This document shows positions 28,711 through 36,505 of a stretch of DNA of 64,000 nucleotides, piece after piece. The notes under the pieces are model-generated. The model was not told the DNA's origin. It was given only the letters and a program-made list of their open reading frames with translations, and made no database searches. Positions within the stretch are counted from its first letter, which is position 1, and each line of letters begins with the position of its first letter. Source of the stretch: JASGTU01 sp963821815. Lineage in GTDB: Bacteria; Chloroflexota; Anaerolineae; Caldilineales; Caldilineaceae. The stretch covers positions 3,906,001 through 3,970,000 of the forward strand of contig CAWGFG010000006.1 in assembly GCA_963821815.1 (NCBI GenBank), read 5' to 3'. Position numbers and translations under genes: made by a program.

Positions 28711-28770
28711 GACAATCATAACGTGAGTCATTGGCTATCACGTGCAAAACTATCACTAAAGGAGACAAGC

Positions 28771-29196
28771 ATGGATAAGCAGACATTGATCGACCATCTG
28801 AACGAGGACCTAGCCGGCGAATTGAGCGCAATAATTCAGTACACAACTTACGCAGCAAAGGCAAGTGGCGCGTACCGGTTGCAGCTGGCACAGTTTTTCT
28901 CGTCTGAGATAGCAGACGAGCAGGGACATGCCTCGTTCCTGGCCAACAAGATCGTCGCATTGGGCGGCGAGCCCACAACTGTAGCAGATCCGGTCGCAGC
29001 TGCTGAGACCAACAAAGAGATGCTAGAGGCCGTATTGGCTGCCGAACAGAAAGCGGTCAAGAATTACACACAACGAGCCAAGGAAGCCGATGAATACGGA
29101 GACAAAGGTTTGGCCGTTGCACTGGAAGACATCATCGTCGACGAAACTGGCCATTCAGAAGAAACAGCTCGCATATTACAGGACTGGACGGAATAG
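28771..29196 (+). CDS. ferritin-like / bacterioferritin-type iron storage protein
   Basis: 141 residues, one four-helix di-iron bundle. Metal residues are visible: Glu17, the ExxH pair Glu50-His53 (IADEQGHA), Glu92 and the second ExxH pair Glu125-His128 (DETGHSEE). Shorter than heme bacterioferritin (about 158) and without a clear heme methionine, so a small ferritin or Dps-like oxidase is likelier. Start ATG 28771 has AAAGGAG six bases upstream; an upstream GTG at 28723 adds a basic N-terminus without support. It stands just after the feo operon with its own terminator, and stores or detoxifies the iron that FeoB brings in. Confidence 0.87.
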   Translation: MDKQTLIDHLNEDLAGELSAIIQYTTYAAKASGAYRLQLAQFFSSEIADEQGHASFLANKIVALGGEPTTVADPVAAAETNKEMLEAVLAAEQKAVKNYTQRAKEADEYGDKGLAVALEDIIVDETGHSEETARILQDWTE

Positions 29197-29257
29197 CCAT
29201 TCAGCTCCTGTCGAGCCAATTTGCTCGGTAGTGGGAATAATGTAAGCAAGGAGCAAT

Positions 29258-29307
29258 AAAACGTCGGAGGCAGTTCGTCCGTTTGGACACTGTCGCCGGC
29301 GTTTTTC
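29258..29307 (+). terminator. terminator of the ferritin-like gene
   Basis: ACGTCGGAGGCAGT (29261-29274) pairs, with two mismatches, with ACTGTCGCCGGCGT; GTCC/GGAC closes an inner stem around GTTT. Followed by TTTTT. About 65 bases after the ferritin stop. Confidence 0.8.
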
Positions 29308-29406
29308 TGTTATCCTCAAATTCCGGGTTCCGACCCTCAATGCAGTAGCATGTAACGGACCGGATGAACGTCGAAATCGCAATCAACGCAGCAGGAGGAG
29401 TTGCCT

Positions 29407-30504
29407 GTGCCACGTCTATTTGAACCCATCGAAATCGGACGCTTGTCACTACGGAACCGCGTCATGCGTTCCGCCACTGCCGAACGAATGACTGATCGAG
29501 TTACCGGCGCACCCTTGCCGAAACTGCGGCAGCTCTATACCGAACTTGCCGAGAATGAGGTTGCCCTTATCGTTACGGGTCACGTATATGTCTTACGCGG
29601 AGGCAAGGCGCACCAGGAGATGGCTGCGTTCGATGACGACTCGCTGATCCCCATCTGGCGAGAAACCATTGCCCCCGCACAGGCGCTCGGCGCAAAAGTC
29701 ATGGTGCAGATAAATCATGGAGGCGCCAGTTGCGACGCGTCGGTGACGCCCAAGCCGCTTTCACCATCCGGCGTTGCCAGCAGCGACCAGGCTGCCAAAG
29801 CTGCCGCTTTAACCGATGAGCAGATCGCCGAAATCGCAGCCGCCTTTGGCGCAACGGCACGACGCGCGGTGAAGGCAGGCTTCGACGGCGTGCAGATCCA
29901 CGGCGCGCACGGCTACTTAACCAGCCAGTTTCTCACACCGGCGTTAAACCAGCGCGCAGACCACTGGGGCGGCAATCCACCTGGGCTCGACTTCCTGCGA
30001 CTGGTCATCAACGAGGTGCGAACCGCTGTCGGACCGGACTACCCAGTCTGGATCAAACTGGGTGTGGAAGGCAATCCAGCGTCCGGGCAGACGCTGGAGA
30101 TGGGCGTACAGGCGGCAGTTATGTGCGCTGAGCAAGGGGTCGATGTAGTCGAAATAAGCCACGGCTGGAACATGCCGGAGTGGACCAAGAAGGCGCCGGA
30201 ACCTCAGTTTCTGCCCATGGCGCAGGCTGTGCGCAACGCCGTTGGCCCGGACTATCCGCTGGCGTTGGTCAATGGCTTCCGCAATCTGTCTGTTATGGAA
30301 GAGACGCTGGATTCAGGCGTCGTCGACCTTATCAGCATGTGCAGGCCGTTGATCGTGGAGCCGGACCTGATTGCAAAGTTGCATCGCGGCGATAGTGTCG
30401 AGGCGATGTGCGCCAGTTGCCGGCAGTGCTGGCCTAACACCATGGGCGAAGGTATCGCCTGCCACAACAAATCTGTGCAGCGACGCATGGCTCAGGCTGC
30501 ATAA
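29407..30504 (+). CDS. NADH:flavin oxidoreductase, old yellow enzyme family
   Basis: 365 residues from GTG 29407, six bases after AGGAGGAG. An FMN TIM barrel: FEPIEIGRLSLRNRVMRS at the start, MVQINHGGAS, the HGAHGYLTSQFLTPALNQR motif with the catalytic His pair and tyrosine, then ALVNGFRNLSVMEETLDSG and the phosphate loop DLISMCRPLI. The C-terminus has a CASCRQCW motif and a further Cys, as in the single-domain members that lack the C-terminal FAD/NAD module of 2,4-dienoyl-CoA reductase. These enzymes reduce activated C=C bonds. The stop is six bases from the convergent PPOX gene stop. Substrate unknown. Confidence 0.88.
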   Translation: MPRLFEPIEIGRLSLRNRVMRSATAERMTDRVTGAPLPKLRQLYTELAENEVALIVTGHVYVLRGGKAHQEMAAFDDDSLIPIWRETIAPAQALGAKVMVQINHGGASCDASVTPKPLSPSGVASSDQAAKAAALTDEQIAEIAAAFGATARRAVKAGFDGVQIHGAHGYLTSQFLTPALNQRADHWGGNPPGLDFLRLVINEVRTAVGPDYPVWIKLGVEGNPASGQTLEMGVQAAVMCAEQGVDVVEISHGWNMPEWTKKAPEPQFLPMAQAVRNAVGPDYPLALVNGFRNLSVMEETLDSGVVDLISMCRPLIVEPDLIAKLHRGDSVEAMCASCRQCWPNTMGEGIACHNKSVQRRMAQAA

Positions 30505-30510
30505 GAGGGT

Positions 30511-30948
30511 CTAGACCATCCCTTCTTGCACCGAACTAGGAGGCGGATACTCGAACGGCAGTTCGCTATAGCGCACTTTATCAGCTTCGATGACAAGCAA
30601 TACGCGATCTGTGCCTTGGCGAAAGGGGAATGGCTTACCAGTGTATTTCATTGAGATGGCGTCCATACCGGTCATATCGTTGTCGTCGCGCAGTTCGACA
30701 ACACGGCCGCGAATCTGCACTTCCCGATACGGGTTTTCCATGTCGACTATCGCCAGAGCGATGCGCGGGTCGCGAGCGCAGTTGCGCGCTTTGAGCGTTC
30801 CAGAGCCAGTGCCGACGAGCAGGCGGTTCCCTTCGCGCATGATCCATACAGGCGCGACCTGAGGTGCTCCGTCGGACATGAGTGTGGACAGGTGGGCAAA
30901 GTTTGCTCGATCGATTAAGCGCTTGACCTGCTCGGAAAGTGATTGCAT
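30511..30948 (-). CDS. PPOX-class pyridoxamine-5'-phosphate-oxidase-like flavin/F420-binding protein
   Basis: 145 residues, split-barrel fold. Seen: FAHLSTLMSDGAPQVAPVWI, ARNCARDPRIALAIVDMENPYREVQIRGRVVEL and a YTGKPFPFRQ segment, the pattern of the TIGR03618-type F420-dependent PPOX subgroup. Members bind FMN or F420 and reduce small molecules or tetrapyrroles. AAGGGATATCAAT precedes ATG 30948. It is a single gene facing the old-yellow-enzyme gene. F420 use cannot be proved from this window since no F420 biosynthesis gene is present. Confidence 0.84.
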   Translation of the reverse strand: MQSLSEQVKRLIDRANFAHLSTLMSDGAPQVAPVWIMREGNRLLVGTGSGTLKARNCARDPRIALAIVDMENPYREVQIRGRVVELRDDNDMTGMDAISMKYTGKPFPFRQGTDRVLLVIEADKVRYSELPFEYPPPSSVQEGMV

Positions 30949-31149
30949 ATTGATATCCCTTCAAGGTTGTTCAGACAAGCTCGTGACAAATGCTGTGTTG
31001 GTACGATGAAGGGCGATAATGCGATTATGCCGGGCGAGCAATAGGCAATGTCGACGCTGCAGCGTGCTTCGGTGCAATTCACAGCGTGTGGATTTTAGTG
31101 GGCATACCCAGTTTTGGCAAGCGAAGTTGGTAGCGGAGTTTGATGTGAC

Positions 31150-31542
31150 ATGCAGGTCCCTTCCTCTGATGCGAGACTGAATTACCGTTTGCATATCCTA
31201 GGTGCATCGGGTTCCGGCACAACGACGCTGGCGCGTGCGCTGGCGGAGCATTATGACATCCCCCATTTTGATTCAGATGTCTACTACTGGGCGCCGACAG
31301 AGCCGCCGTTCATAGAAAAGCGTCCGCTAGAGCAGCGGAAGAAGCTGATTCGTGACGCAGTGATGAAGCATGAAGCGTGGGCGCTCTCCGGCTCGATGAT
31401 GAGCTGGTCCGATGCCATCGACGACCTGTATACGCATATCGTTTTTCTGAGCCTATCCGACGAAGTTCGGTTGCAGCGATTGGCGGAGCGGGAACGGGCA
31501 CGCTATGGCAGTCGTATTCTTCCGGACGGCGACATGGTATGA
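31150..31542 (+). CDS. P-loop AAA/adenylate-kinase-like protein, N-terminal part before a frameshift
   Basis: 130 residues ending at TGA 31540-31542. Walker A is LGASGSGTTTLARAL (about 17-31), the topology-modulation/shikimate-kinase-like P-loop, followed by HFDSDVYYWAPTEPPF and RLQRLAERERARYGSRILPDGDM. The family normally runs to about 190 residues. Directly after GDM the frame is lost: one extra base near 31537 moves the rest (YEQSQAFLDYAAQYESG...) into the next frame. The gene starts 200 bases after the divergent PPOX gene. Predicted nucleotide-dependent kinase of unknown substrate, non-functional as written unless a frameshift occurs. Confidence 0.7.
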   Translation: MQVPSSDARLNYRLHILGASGSGTTTLARALAEHYDIPHFDSDVYYWAPTEPPFIEKRPLEQRKKLIRDAVMKHEAWALSGSMMSWSDAIDDLYTHIVFLSLSDEVRLQRLAERERARYGSRILPDGDMV

Positions 31543-31732
31543 ACAGAGCCAAGCCTTTCTCGACTATGCAGCACAGTATGAGAGTGGGCGGTTGGACATG
31601 CGAACGCGGGCGGTGCACGAGCGCTGGCTGGCATCACGGCAATGTCCTGTCCTGCGCCTGGAAACCGTGATGCCGGTATCGCAATTGGTGAGGAGGGTCA
31701 ATCTTTGGTTGGCGGATGCTCGCGGTTCATAA
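31538..31732 (+). pseudogene. C-terminal part of the frameshifted P-loop kinase-like gene
   Basis: From TAT 31538 in frame +1 relative to the upstream part: YEQSQAFLDYAAQYESG, then RTRAVHERWLASRQCPVLRL and a C-terminal LVRRVNLWLAD, exactly the tail expected after GDM in this family. It has no start codon of its own with a ribosome site. Removing a single G at 31536 or 31537 restores one gene of about 193 codons (31150-31732). Confidence 0.7.
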
Positions 31733-31770
31733 AGTAGCGTCCACGCAATATAGGTTGATTAGAGATCTGT

Positions 31771-32694
31771 ATGACGCCAGAAAAGATGCACAGCAACGAG
31801 ACGGATATCAATATTGGGTTAGTGCGCGAGCTAGTCGCAAGCCAGATGCCGTGGGCGAAGTCGCTGCCGATGTGTTTTGTTCCGTCGGCAGGAACTGACA
31901 ATGCACTCTATCGTCTGGGCGACGACTGGGTCGTGCGGCTGCCGCGCATTCCGTCCGCGGCCGCGCAGCTTAAAAAGGAGGTGCGCTGGCTGCCCTTTCT
32001 ACGCTCCCGCCTGTCGCTATCGTGTCCCTCGCCAACTTTACCCGAGGTCATCGCCGTCGGTGAGCCAGACGCTCGTTTCCCTTGGATCTGGTCAGTCTAC
32101 CGATGGCTGGACGGCGAAGACGCTTCTACTGCGGAAATTGAGGATCGGCTGCCGGTTGCGGTGGATCTTGCCGCGTTTATTCACGGACTGTGGCAGATAG
32201 ACGCGAGCGACGGACCCGCGCCCGGTGAACATAACGCTTATCGAGGCGTACCGCTGGCTCAGCGTGACGAACGTACACGAGCGTGCATTCGAGAGTTGAC
32301 GGATTGTATAGACGTTGCGCCGGTGATGCGCGTTTGGGACGCTGCCTTGGCGGCTGATAATTGGAACGCACCTCCTGTTTGGCTGCACGGCGATTTACAG
32401 GCGGGCAATCTGCTCATTCGGCGTGGACGCATCAGCAGTGTAGTAGATTTCGGCTGCAGCGGCGTAGGCGATCCAGCCTGCGATGTGATGGCTGCCTGGT
32501 TGCTGCTCGACGCGAGCGCAAGACAGACGTTTCGCGATGCGCTGCAGGTAGATGATGCGACGTGGATGCGAGCGCGGGGATGGGCGCTCTCCATGGGGGT
32601 TATCGCGCTGCCATACTACCGGCAGTCGAACCCCATATTAGCCGCCATTGCCGAGCGCGCCATCCACGAGGCACTTGCCGATACCGTTGATTAA
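31771..32694 (+). CDS. aminoglycoside phosphotransferase (APH) family kinase
   Basis: 307 residues, eukaryotic-like kinase fold. Motifs: GTDNALYRLGDDWVVRLPR in the N-lobe (Arg in place of the usual ATP lysine partner), the WIWSVYRWLDGEDA hinge, WLHGDLQAGNLLI (catalytic HxDxxxxN) and VVDFGCSGVGDPACD (metal-binding DFG-like). It uses ATP or GTP to phosphorylate a small hydroxylated compound; family members include aminoglycoside, macrolide, choline and homoserine kinases. It lies 38 bases after the frameshifted kinase-like gene. No resistance gene cluster around it, so a drug-resistance role is only one possibility. Confidence 0.87.
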   Translation: MTPEKMHSNETDINIGLVRELVASQMPWAKSLPMCFVPSAGTDNALYRLGDDWVVRLPRIPSAAAQLKKEVRWLPFLRSRLSLSCPSPTLPEVIAVGEPDARFPWIWSVYRWLDGEDASTAEIEDRLPVAVDLAAFIHGLWQIDASDGPAPGEHNAYRGVPLAQRDERTRACIRELTDCIDVAPVMRVWDAALAADNWNAPPVWLHGDLQAGNLLIRRGRISSVVDFGCSGVGDPACDVMAAWLLLDASARQTFRDALQVDDATWMRARGWALSMGVIALPYYRQSNPILAAIAERAIHEALADTVD

Positions 32695-32798
32695 GATCGA
32701 GCGTAATTACTTGGTTGGCGCGGAATCGTTCGAATTCGTATACTGGCTCTTCCCGAATGCAGTATGAGCTTTTTCGAAGAGGATAGTGGAGGTTGCGC

Positions 32799-33245
32799 AT
32801 GGTGAGCAGCAAGGCGACTACTGTTGAAGAATACTTAGCTGAACTGCCGGACGATCGTCGCCGTGTGGTAGCGGAAGTACGTAAAGTCGTGCGGAACAAT
32901 CTGCCGGCAGGATATGTCGAGAGAATGAATTGGGGCATGATCAGCTATGAGATCCCGCTGGAGACGTATCCCGATACCCACAACAAACAGCCGCTGAGTT
33001 ACATAGCATTAGCCGCTCAAAAACACCACTATGCCCTTTATCTTCACGGTGTCTACATGAGCCCAGAGAAGCAGGAAGCGCTCAGGCAGGGCTTCGCTGC
33101 GGCGGGTAAGAAGATGGACATGGGCAAATCCTGCGTACGTTTCAAGAAGCTGGAAGATCTGCCGCTGGATGTGGTGGCTGACTCTGTGTCAGCTACCAGC
33201 GTGGAGGAATACATAGCGAATTATGAGTCGGTTAAGCGGAGGTAA
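32799..33245 (+). CDS. DUF1801 (YdhG-like) protein
   Basis: 148 residues from ATG 32799, six bases after GGAGG. The chain TVEEYLAELPDDRRRVVAEVRKVVRNNLP, MNWGMISYEIPL, and a late YIALAAQKHHYALYLHG match the DUF1801/YdhG family, compact alpha-beta proteins of unknown biochemical role related to frataxin-like folds. The 3' end overlaps the following acetyltransferase start by 23 bases, showing translational coupling. Cytosolic. Confidence 0.85.
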   Translation: MVSSKATTVEEYLAELPDDRRRVVAEVRKVVRNNLPAGYVERMNWGMISYEIPLETYPDTHNKQPLSYIALAAQKHHYALYLHGVYMSPEKQEALRQGFAAAGKKMDMGKSCVRFKKLEDLPLDVVADSVSATSVEEYIANYESVKRR

Positions 33246-33807
33246 ACCTACGGAAGCGTCGGCTGTCCAGACTGAGCGCCTTTGTCTCGTACCTATGGGC
33301 GTGGATATTCTGCAAGCACTGGCTGAGGGCGACACGTCACGTGCAGCCACGCTGCTGGATTGTACTATGGGTTCTGAATTCGGTGTGCCTGCCGACTTGG
33401 CACGGATTCGGTTGGAGCAGCTAAGCGCAGACGCCACACTATCCGACTGGCTGCTGCGTGCGATGATTCGCAGTTCCGACCGCGCAATGATCGGTTATAT
33501 TGGCTTCCATACAGCGCCAGGAGCCGACTATCTGGTGGAATTTGCGCCGGACGGCGTTGAAATCGGCTATACGGTGTACGAACCGTTTCGTCGCTGCGGC
33601 TACGCCTACGAAGCTGCATCGGCGTTGATGGCGTGGGCGCACAGATGTCACGGAGTCAACGAAGTTATCGCGTCGGTGTCACCCGAGAATGCGGCGTCAC
33701 TGGCAGTACTGCAGAAACTAGGACGAGAGTGGCGCCTGCAGCACGTAGGCGGGTACGACGATCCACAAGATGGCTATGAAGACGTATACGTGCTGCAGCG
33801 TGGCTAA
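33223..33807 (+). CDS. GNAT-family N-acetyltransferase
   Basis: 194 residues. Begins with a short extension then QTERLCLVPMGVDILQAL, the RimJ/RimL-like N-terminus; YTVYEPFRRCGYAYEAASALMAWA is motif A (acetyl-CoA binding, RxxGYAxEA) and ENAASLAVLQKLGREW is motif B. Acetyl transfer to an amine is expected. Start ATG 33223 lies inside the DUF1801 gene, so the two are probably made together. Spacing from the nearest GGAGGAA is long, and a shorter start is possible. Substrate unknown. Confidence 0.82.
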   Translation: MSRLSGGKPTEASAVQTERLCLVPMGVDILQALAEGDTSRAATLLDCTMGSEFGVPADLARIRLEQLSADATLSDWLLRAMIRSSDRAMIGYIGFHTAPGADYLVEFAPDGVEIGYTVYEPFRRCGYAYEAASALMAWAHRCHGVNEVIASVSPENAASLAVLQKLGREWRLQHVGGYDDPQDGYEDVYVLQRG

Positions 33808-33861
33808 ATTCTGCACGCAAAGCGCACTTTCAAGGAGGTCCTCTCAATAGTTAAGAAAACG

Positions 33862-33933
33862 GTCATGTTGAGCGAAGCGAAACATCTCGCGTCTCATGTA
33901 GCGTTCGGACCCTTCACTTCGTTCAGGGTGACA
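33862..33933. repeat. dispersed inverted-repeat element (GTCATGTTGAGCGAAGCG... type)
   Basis: GTCATGTTGAGCGAAGCGAA on the left and TTCACTTCGTTCAGGGTGACA on the right form an imperfect inverted repeat (shared core TGA-CGAAG-GAA). This wording is that of a small, gene-free palindromic element found in many copies across several phyla. It lies in the non-coding gap after the acetyltransferase. Only one copy is in this window. Confidence 0.6.
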
Positions 33934-33949
33934 GTCCACGACTAGTGAG

Positions 33950-33975
33950 AAGCCCTGAACGTTCAAGCAGGGCTT
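33950..33975 (+). terminator. hairpin before the radical SAM gene
   Basis: AAGCCCTG (33950-33957) pairs with CAGGGCTT (33968-33975), ten-base loop. T-run is short. May end transcription from the DUF1801/GNAT pair. Confidence 0.4.
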
Positions 33976-34093
33976 ATTGACGAATCAACGGATGGATTGT
34001 ACTATGCAGGTAAGTTATACCCCGTGTATGCTTCCCTGTTTGCGAGCCGAATAGCACTTTGCACCCTCGCTGTTTCTTCCAAAGGCAACAACC

Positions 34094-35209
34094 ATGCCAG
34101 AGCCACTGACTAAACTGTATGTTGAGGCCACTACGGTCTGCAATCTGGACTGTATCATGTGTGTGCAGCGCTGCTGGAACGAGTCCCACGGAACCATGCA
34201 GCTAGAGTCCTTCGCCGCGCTGATGGACCAGATACGCGAGTTCGATAAGCCGCCAACCATCCACATCAGTGGGTTCGGTGAGCCGCTAATGCATCCGCAC
34301 ATTCTGGACATGGTTCAATTGGCGAAGGACACGGGCGCAGCCGTGGAGATGACCACCAACGCCATGTTGCTCAATCGTGACAAGGTAGAGGCGCTCATGG
34401 AGATTGGCCTCGACCGGATTGTGGTGTCAGTTGACGGCGCAACCGCCGAGAGCTTCGAAGAAATCCGAGCCCGAGCCAGCTTCGAACGTGTCATCGATAA
34501 CCTCATGGAGCTGAAACGGCAGCGGATTCGGCATCGCGGCAGACATGGCGATCCGCAGCTGGCGTTGGCCTTCGTCGCCATGAAGAACAACGTGGCGGAT
34601 CTGCCGATGTTGCCTACACTAGCCTTCAAAGTAGGCGCGTGGGAGATTCTCGTCTCCAACCTAATTCCGCACACGCCGGAACTGGAGCAGCAGATTTTGT
34701 ATGGAAAGGCGCTGAACGCCTGCACCTATCGTAAGTCTATCTGGTCGCCGGAGCTCAGCCTGCCGAAGCTGGACATCAGCAGCGACACGATTGTGCCGCT
34801 GGTGGGCGCATTCAATTCGCGATCGAACATTAGTCTGTTGGATGCCAGTCTCAGCGGGCGCAACGATTTTTGCCGCTTCGCACAATGGGGCTATAGCGTG
34901 GTGCGCTGGGACGGAGAGGTCAGCCCCTGTCTTTCGTTGTTGCACGATCATCCCGAGTATATTCACGGAAGGCGCAAGGAGATTACGCGACATCGATTCG
35001 GCAATGTGAACGAGCGAGGGCTGGGCGAAATCTGGCGGTCGGTAGAATACACCGCCTATCGCCGGCGCTTGCGCGAGTACCATTTCTCGCCCTGTTCCAC
35101 GTGCGGAGGCTGCGAACGCTTCCCCTTCAATATGGAAGATTGCAGCGACAACGTGTTCCCCACGTGCGGGCACTGCCTCTGGGCGCAGGGTTTCGTGCAG
35201 TGTGCGTAG
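34094..35209 (+). CDS. radical SAM protein with C-terminal SPASM domain
   Basis: 371 residues. The radical SAM cluster motif is CNLDCIMC (Cys16, 20, 23), followed by HISGFGEPLMHP (SAM-binding GGE-like GFGEP), then VVSVDGATAESFEEIR. The C-terminal part has CPL-like chemistry residues WGYSVVRWDGEVSPCLSLLHD and a cysteine-rich end (CSTCGGCERF, CGHCLWAQGF and a final Cys) typical of auxiliary SPASM Fe-S clusters. Such enzymes modify peptides or proteins, or make cofactors. No obvious precursor peptide or partner maturase gene is adjacent, so it is an orphan. A short hairpin and a dispersed repeat lie upstream. Cytosolic, oxygen-sensitive. Confidence 0.88.
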   Translation: MPEPLTKLYVEATTVCNLDCIMCVQRCWNESHGTMQLESFAALMDQIREFDKPPTIHISGFGEPLMHPHILDMVQLAKDTGAAVEMTTNAMLLNRDKVEALMEIGLDRIVVSVDGATAESFEEIRARASFERVIDNLMELKRQRIRHRGRHGDPQLALAFVAMKNNVADLPMLPTLAFKVGAWEILVSNLIPHTPELEQQILYGKALNACTYRKSIWSPELSLPKLDISSDTIVPLVGAFNSRSNISLLDASLSGRNDFCRFAQWGYSVVRWDGEVSPCLSLLHDHPEYIHGRRKEITRHRFGNVNERGLGEIWRSVEYTAYRRRLREYHFSPCSTCGGCERFPFNMEDCSDNVFPTCGHCLWAQGFVQCA

Positions 35210-35368
35210 CGTAGTTCGCACCGCCAGCGGCATCCTAACATTTTTCCATCAAGCCCTGAACAAGATCTAAATAAGTTGACGATACTCTTGGGGCAGTCCT
35301 GTCTTGCGACAGGTTCCATGCACAAGCAAACGGATATGCATTTAGGTCATCGTAAAGGAGACTAAGTT

Positions 35369-36337
35369 ATGAATTTTGGACCTTGGAAGCACTGGGCAGT
35401 CGGCGGCGTTGCGGCGCTTTCGCTGATCGCGGGGAGCGCGTGGATGGCGGACAATGTCTCTGCTTCGTCGCTGTATCAGGCGCCTTCGACTCACAGCGAA
35501 GGAGAAGCAGCGAATGACAGCGTTTCGCCTCGACAGTTGCCACTCGGCGACTGGCACGGCGGACAGGACGGATACCTGGCTGACGCACTAGGCATCACTA
35601 CAGATGAATTGGATGCGGCGCAGCAGACTGCGTACGACAAAGCCGTTGAGGATGCCAAGGCAGCGGCTGAGGAACGCCTCGCGCAGGCTGTGGAAGACGG
35701 CACGTTGACGCAGGAACAAGCTGACGCTATGCTGGAACGGCTGCAGGGAGCGGACATGCCACGGTTCGGTGGTCGTTTCGTTGGTGCATTTGGCCTGGAC
35801 ACCTATCTGGCGGACGCGTTGGGCATCAGCCAAGAGGAGCTGCAGTCTGCCAGACAGGAGGCGCTGAAGGCGTCACTGGCACAAGCTGTGGAAGACGGCG
35901 CACTGACTCAGGAGCAGGCTGACGACATGCTCAGCATGAAAGCTCTGCGCGACTATCTATCCGATAAGCTGGACGGCGTGCTGGCGGATTCAATACAGCA
36001 GGCGGTCGACGACGGCGTGATCACCCAGGACCAGGCCGACCGCTATCTGGAGCGTCTGGATAGCTTCGCCGGACGCAACCACGGCATGCTGCCGTTCTTC
36101 GGTCCCGGTGGATCCATGGGCGGGTATCGTGATGGATTTGACCACGGTCACGGAATGCAGCCTGGCATGCATGGGATGCGTCCGAGTATGGACCGTCACG
36201 GCTTCAACAGCAATGGCAGTTCGTACGGTTATCCGTGGCGTGGTTCTAGCGGACAGGAGTTTAGCCCTGATACACAGCAACCCCCCGCGGGCAGCAGCAA
36301 CTCTGACTTTCTGAGTACGCCCAGCACGCTGTTGTAG
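35369..36337 (+). CDS. exported repeat protein with YckD/DUF2680-like helical units and Gly/Met/His-rich tail
   Basis: 322 residues. N-terminal hydrophobic signal (11-26), then three related helical units: 69-125, 146-190 and 196-231, each of the form YLADALGI..DELxxAxxxAxxxxLAQAVEDGxLTQEQADxML. These GxLTxEQADxxL motifs recur in DUF2680-type exported proteins of unknown function. The last 90 residues are rich in Gly, Met, His and Asp (for example HGMQPGMHGMRPSMDRHG), a composition that could bind copper or another metal, which is inference. AAAGGAG precedes ATG 35369. Single-gene unit; a hairpin follows at 36427. Confidence 0.72.
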   Translation: MNFGPWKHWAVGGVAALSLIAGSAWMADNVSASSLYQAPSTHSEGEAANDSVSPRQLPLGDWHGGQDGYLADALGITTDELDAAQQTAYDKAVEDAKAAAEERLAQAVEDGTLTQEQADAMLERLQGADMPRFGGRFVGAFGLDTYLADALGISQEELQSARQEALKASLAQAVEDGALTQEQADDMLSMKALRDYLSDKLDGVLADSIQQAVDDGVITQDQADRYLERLDSFAGRNHGMLPFFGPGGSMGGYRDGFDHGHGMQPGMHGMRPSMDRHGFNSNGSSYGYPWRGSSGQEFSPDTQQPPAGSSNSDFLSTPSTLL

Positions 36338-36426
36338 GCGCTGGTGAATCCCAGTCGGTGAAGATGACCGTCTGAAGCAGTAGACAACTAGGCATAACTA
36401 TACAGGGTGGGAATCATTCCACTGGA

Positions 36427-36456
36427 ACGGGGGCGACGAGTGCAGGTCGTCCCCGT
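36427..36456. terminator. hairpin between convergent genes
   Basis: ACGGGGGCGAC (36427-36437) pairs with GTCGTCCCCGT (36446-36456), one G-T wobble. It lies 50 bases past the galactokinase stop and 90 past the exported protein stop. No clear T-run. Confidence 0.5.
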
Positions 36457-36505
36457 TGCATTCGTGGATGAAAAGGCGTCTGTAAGCTCTGTCTGTTGTG
36501 TACGG

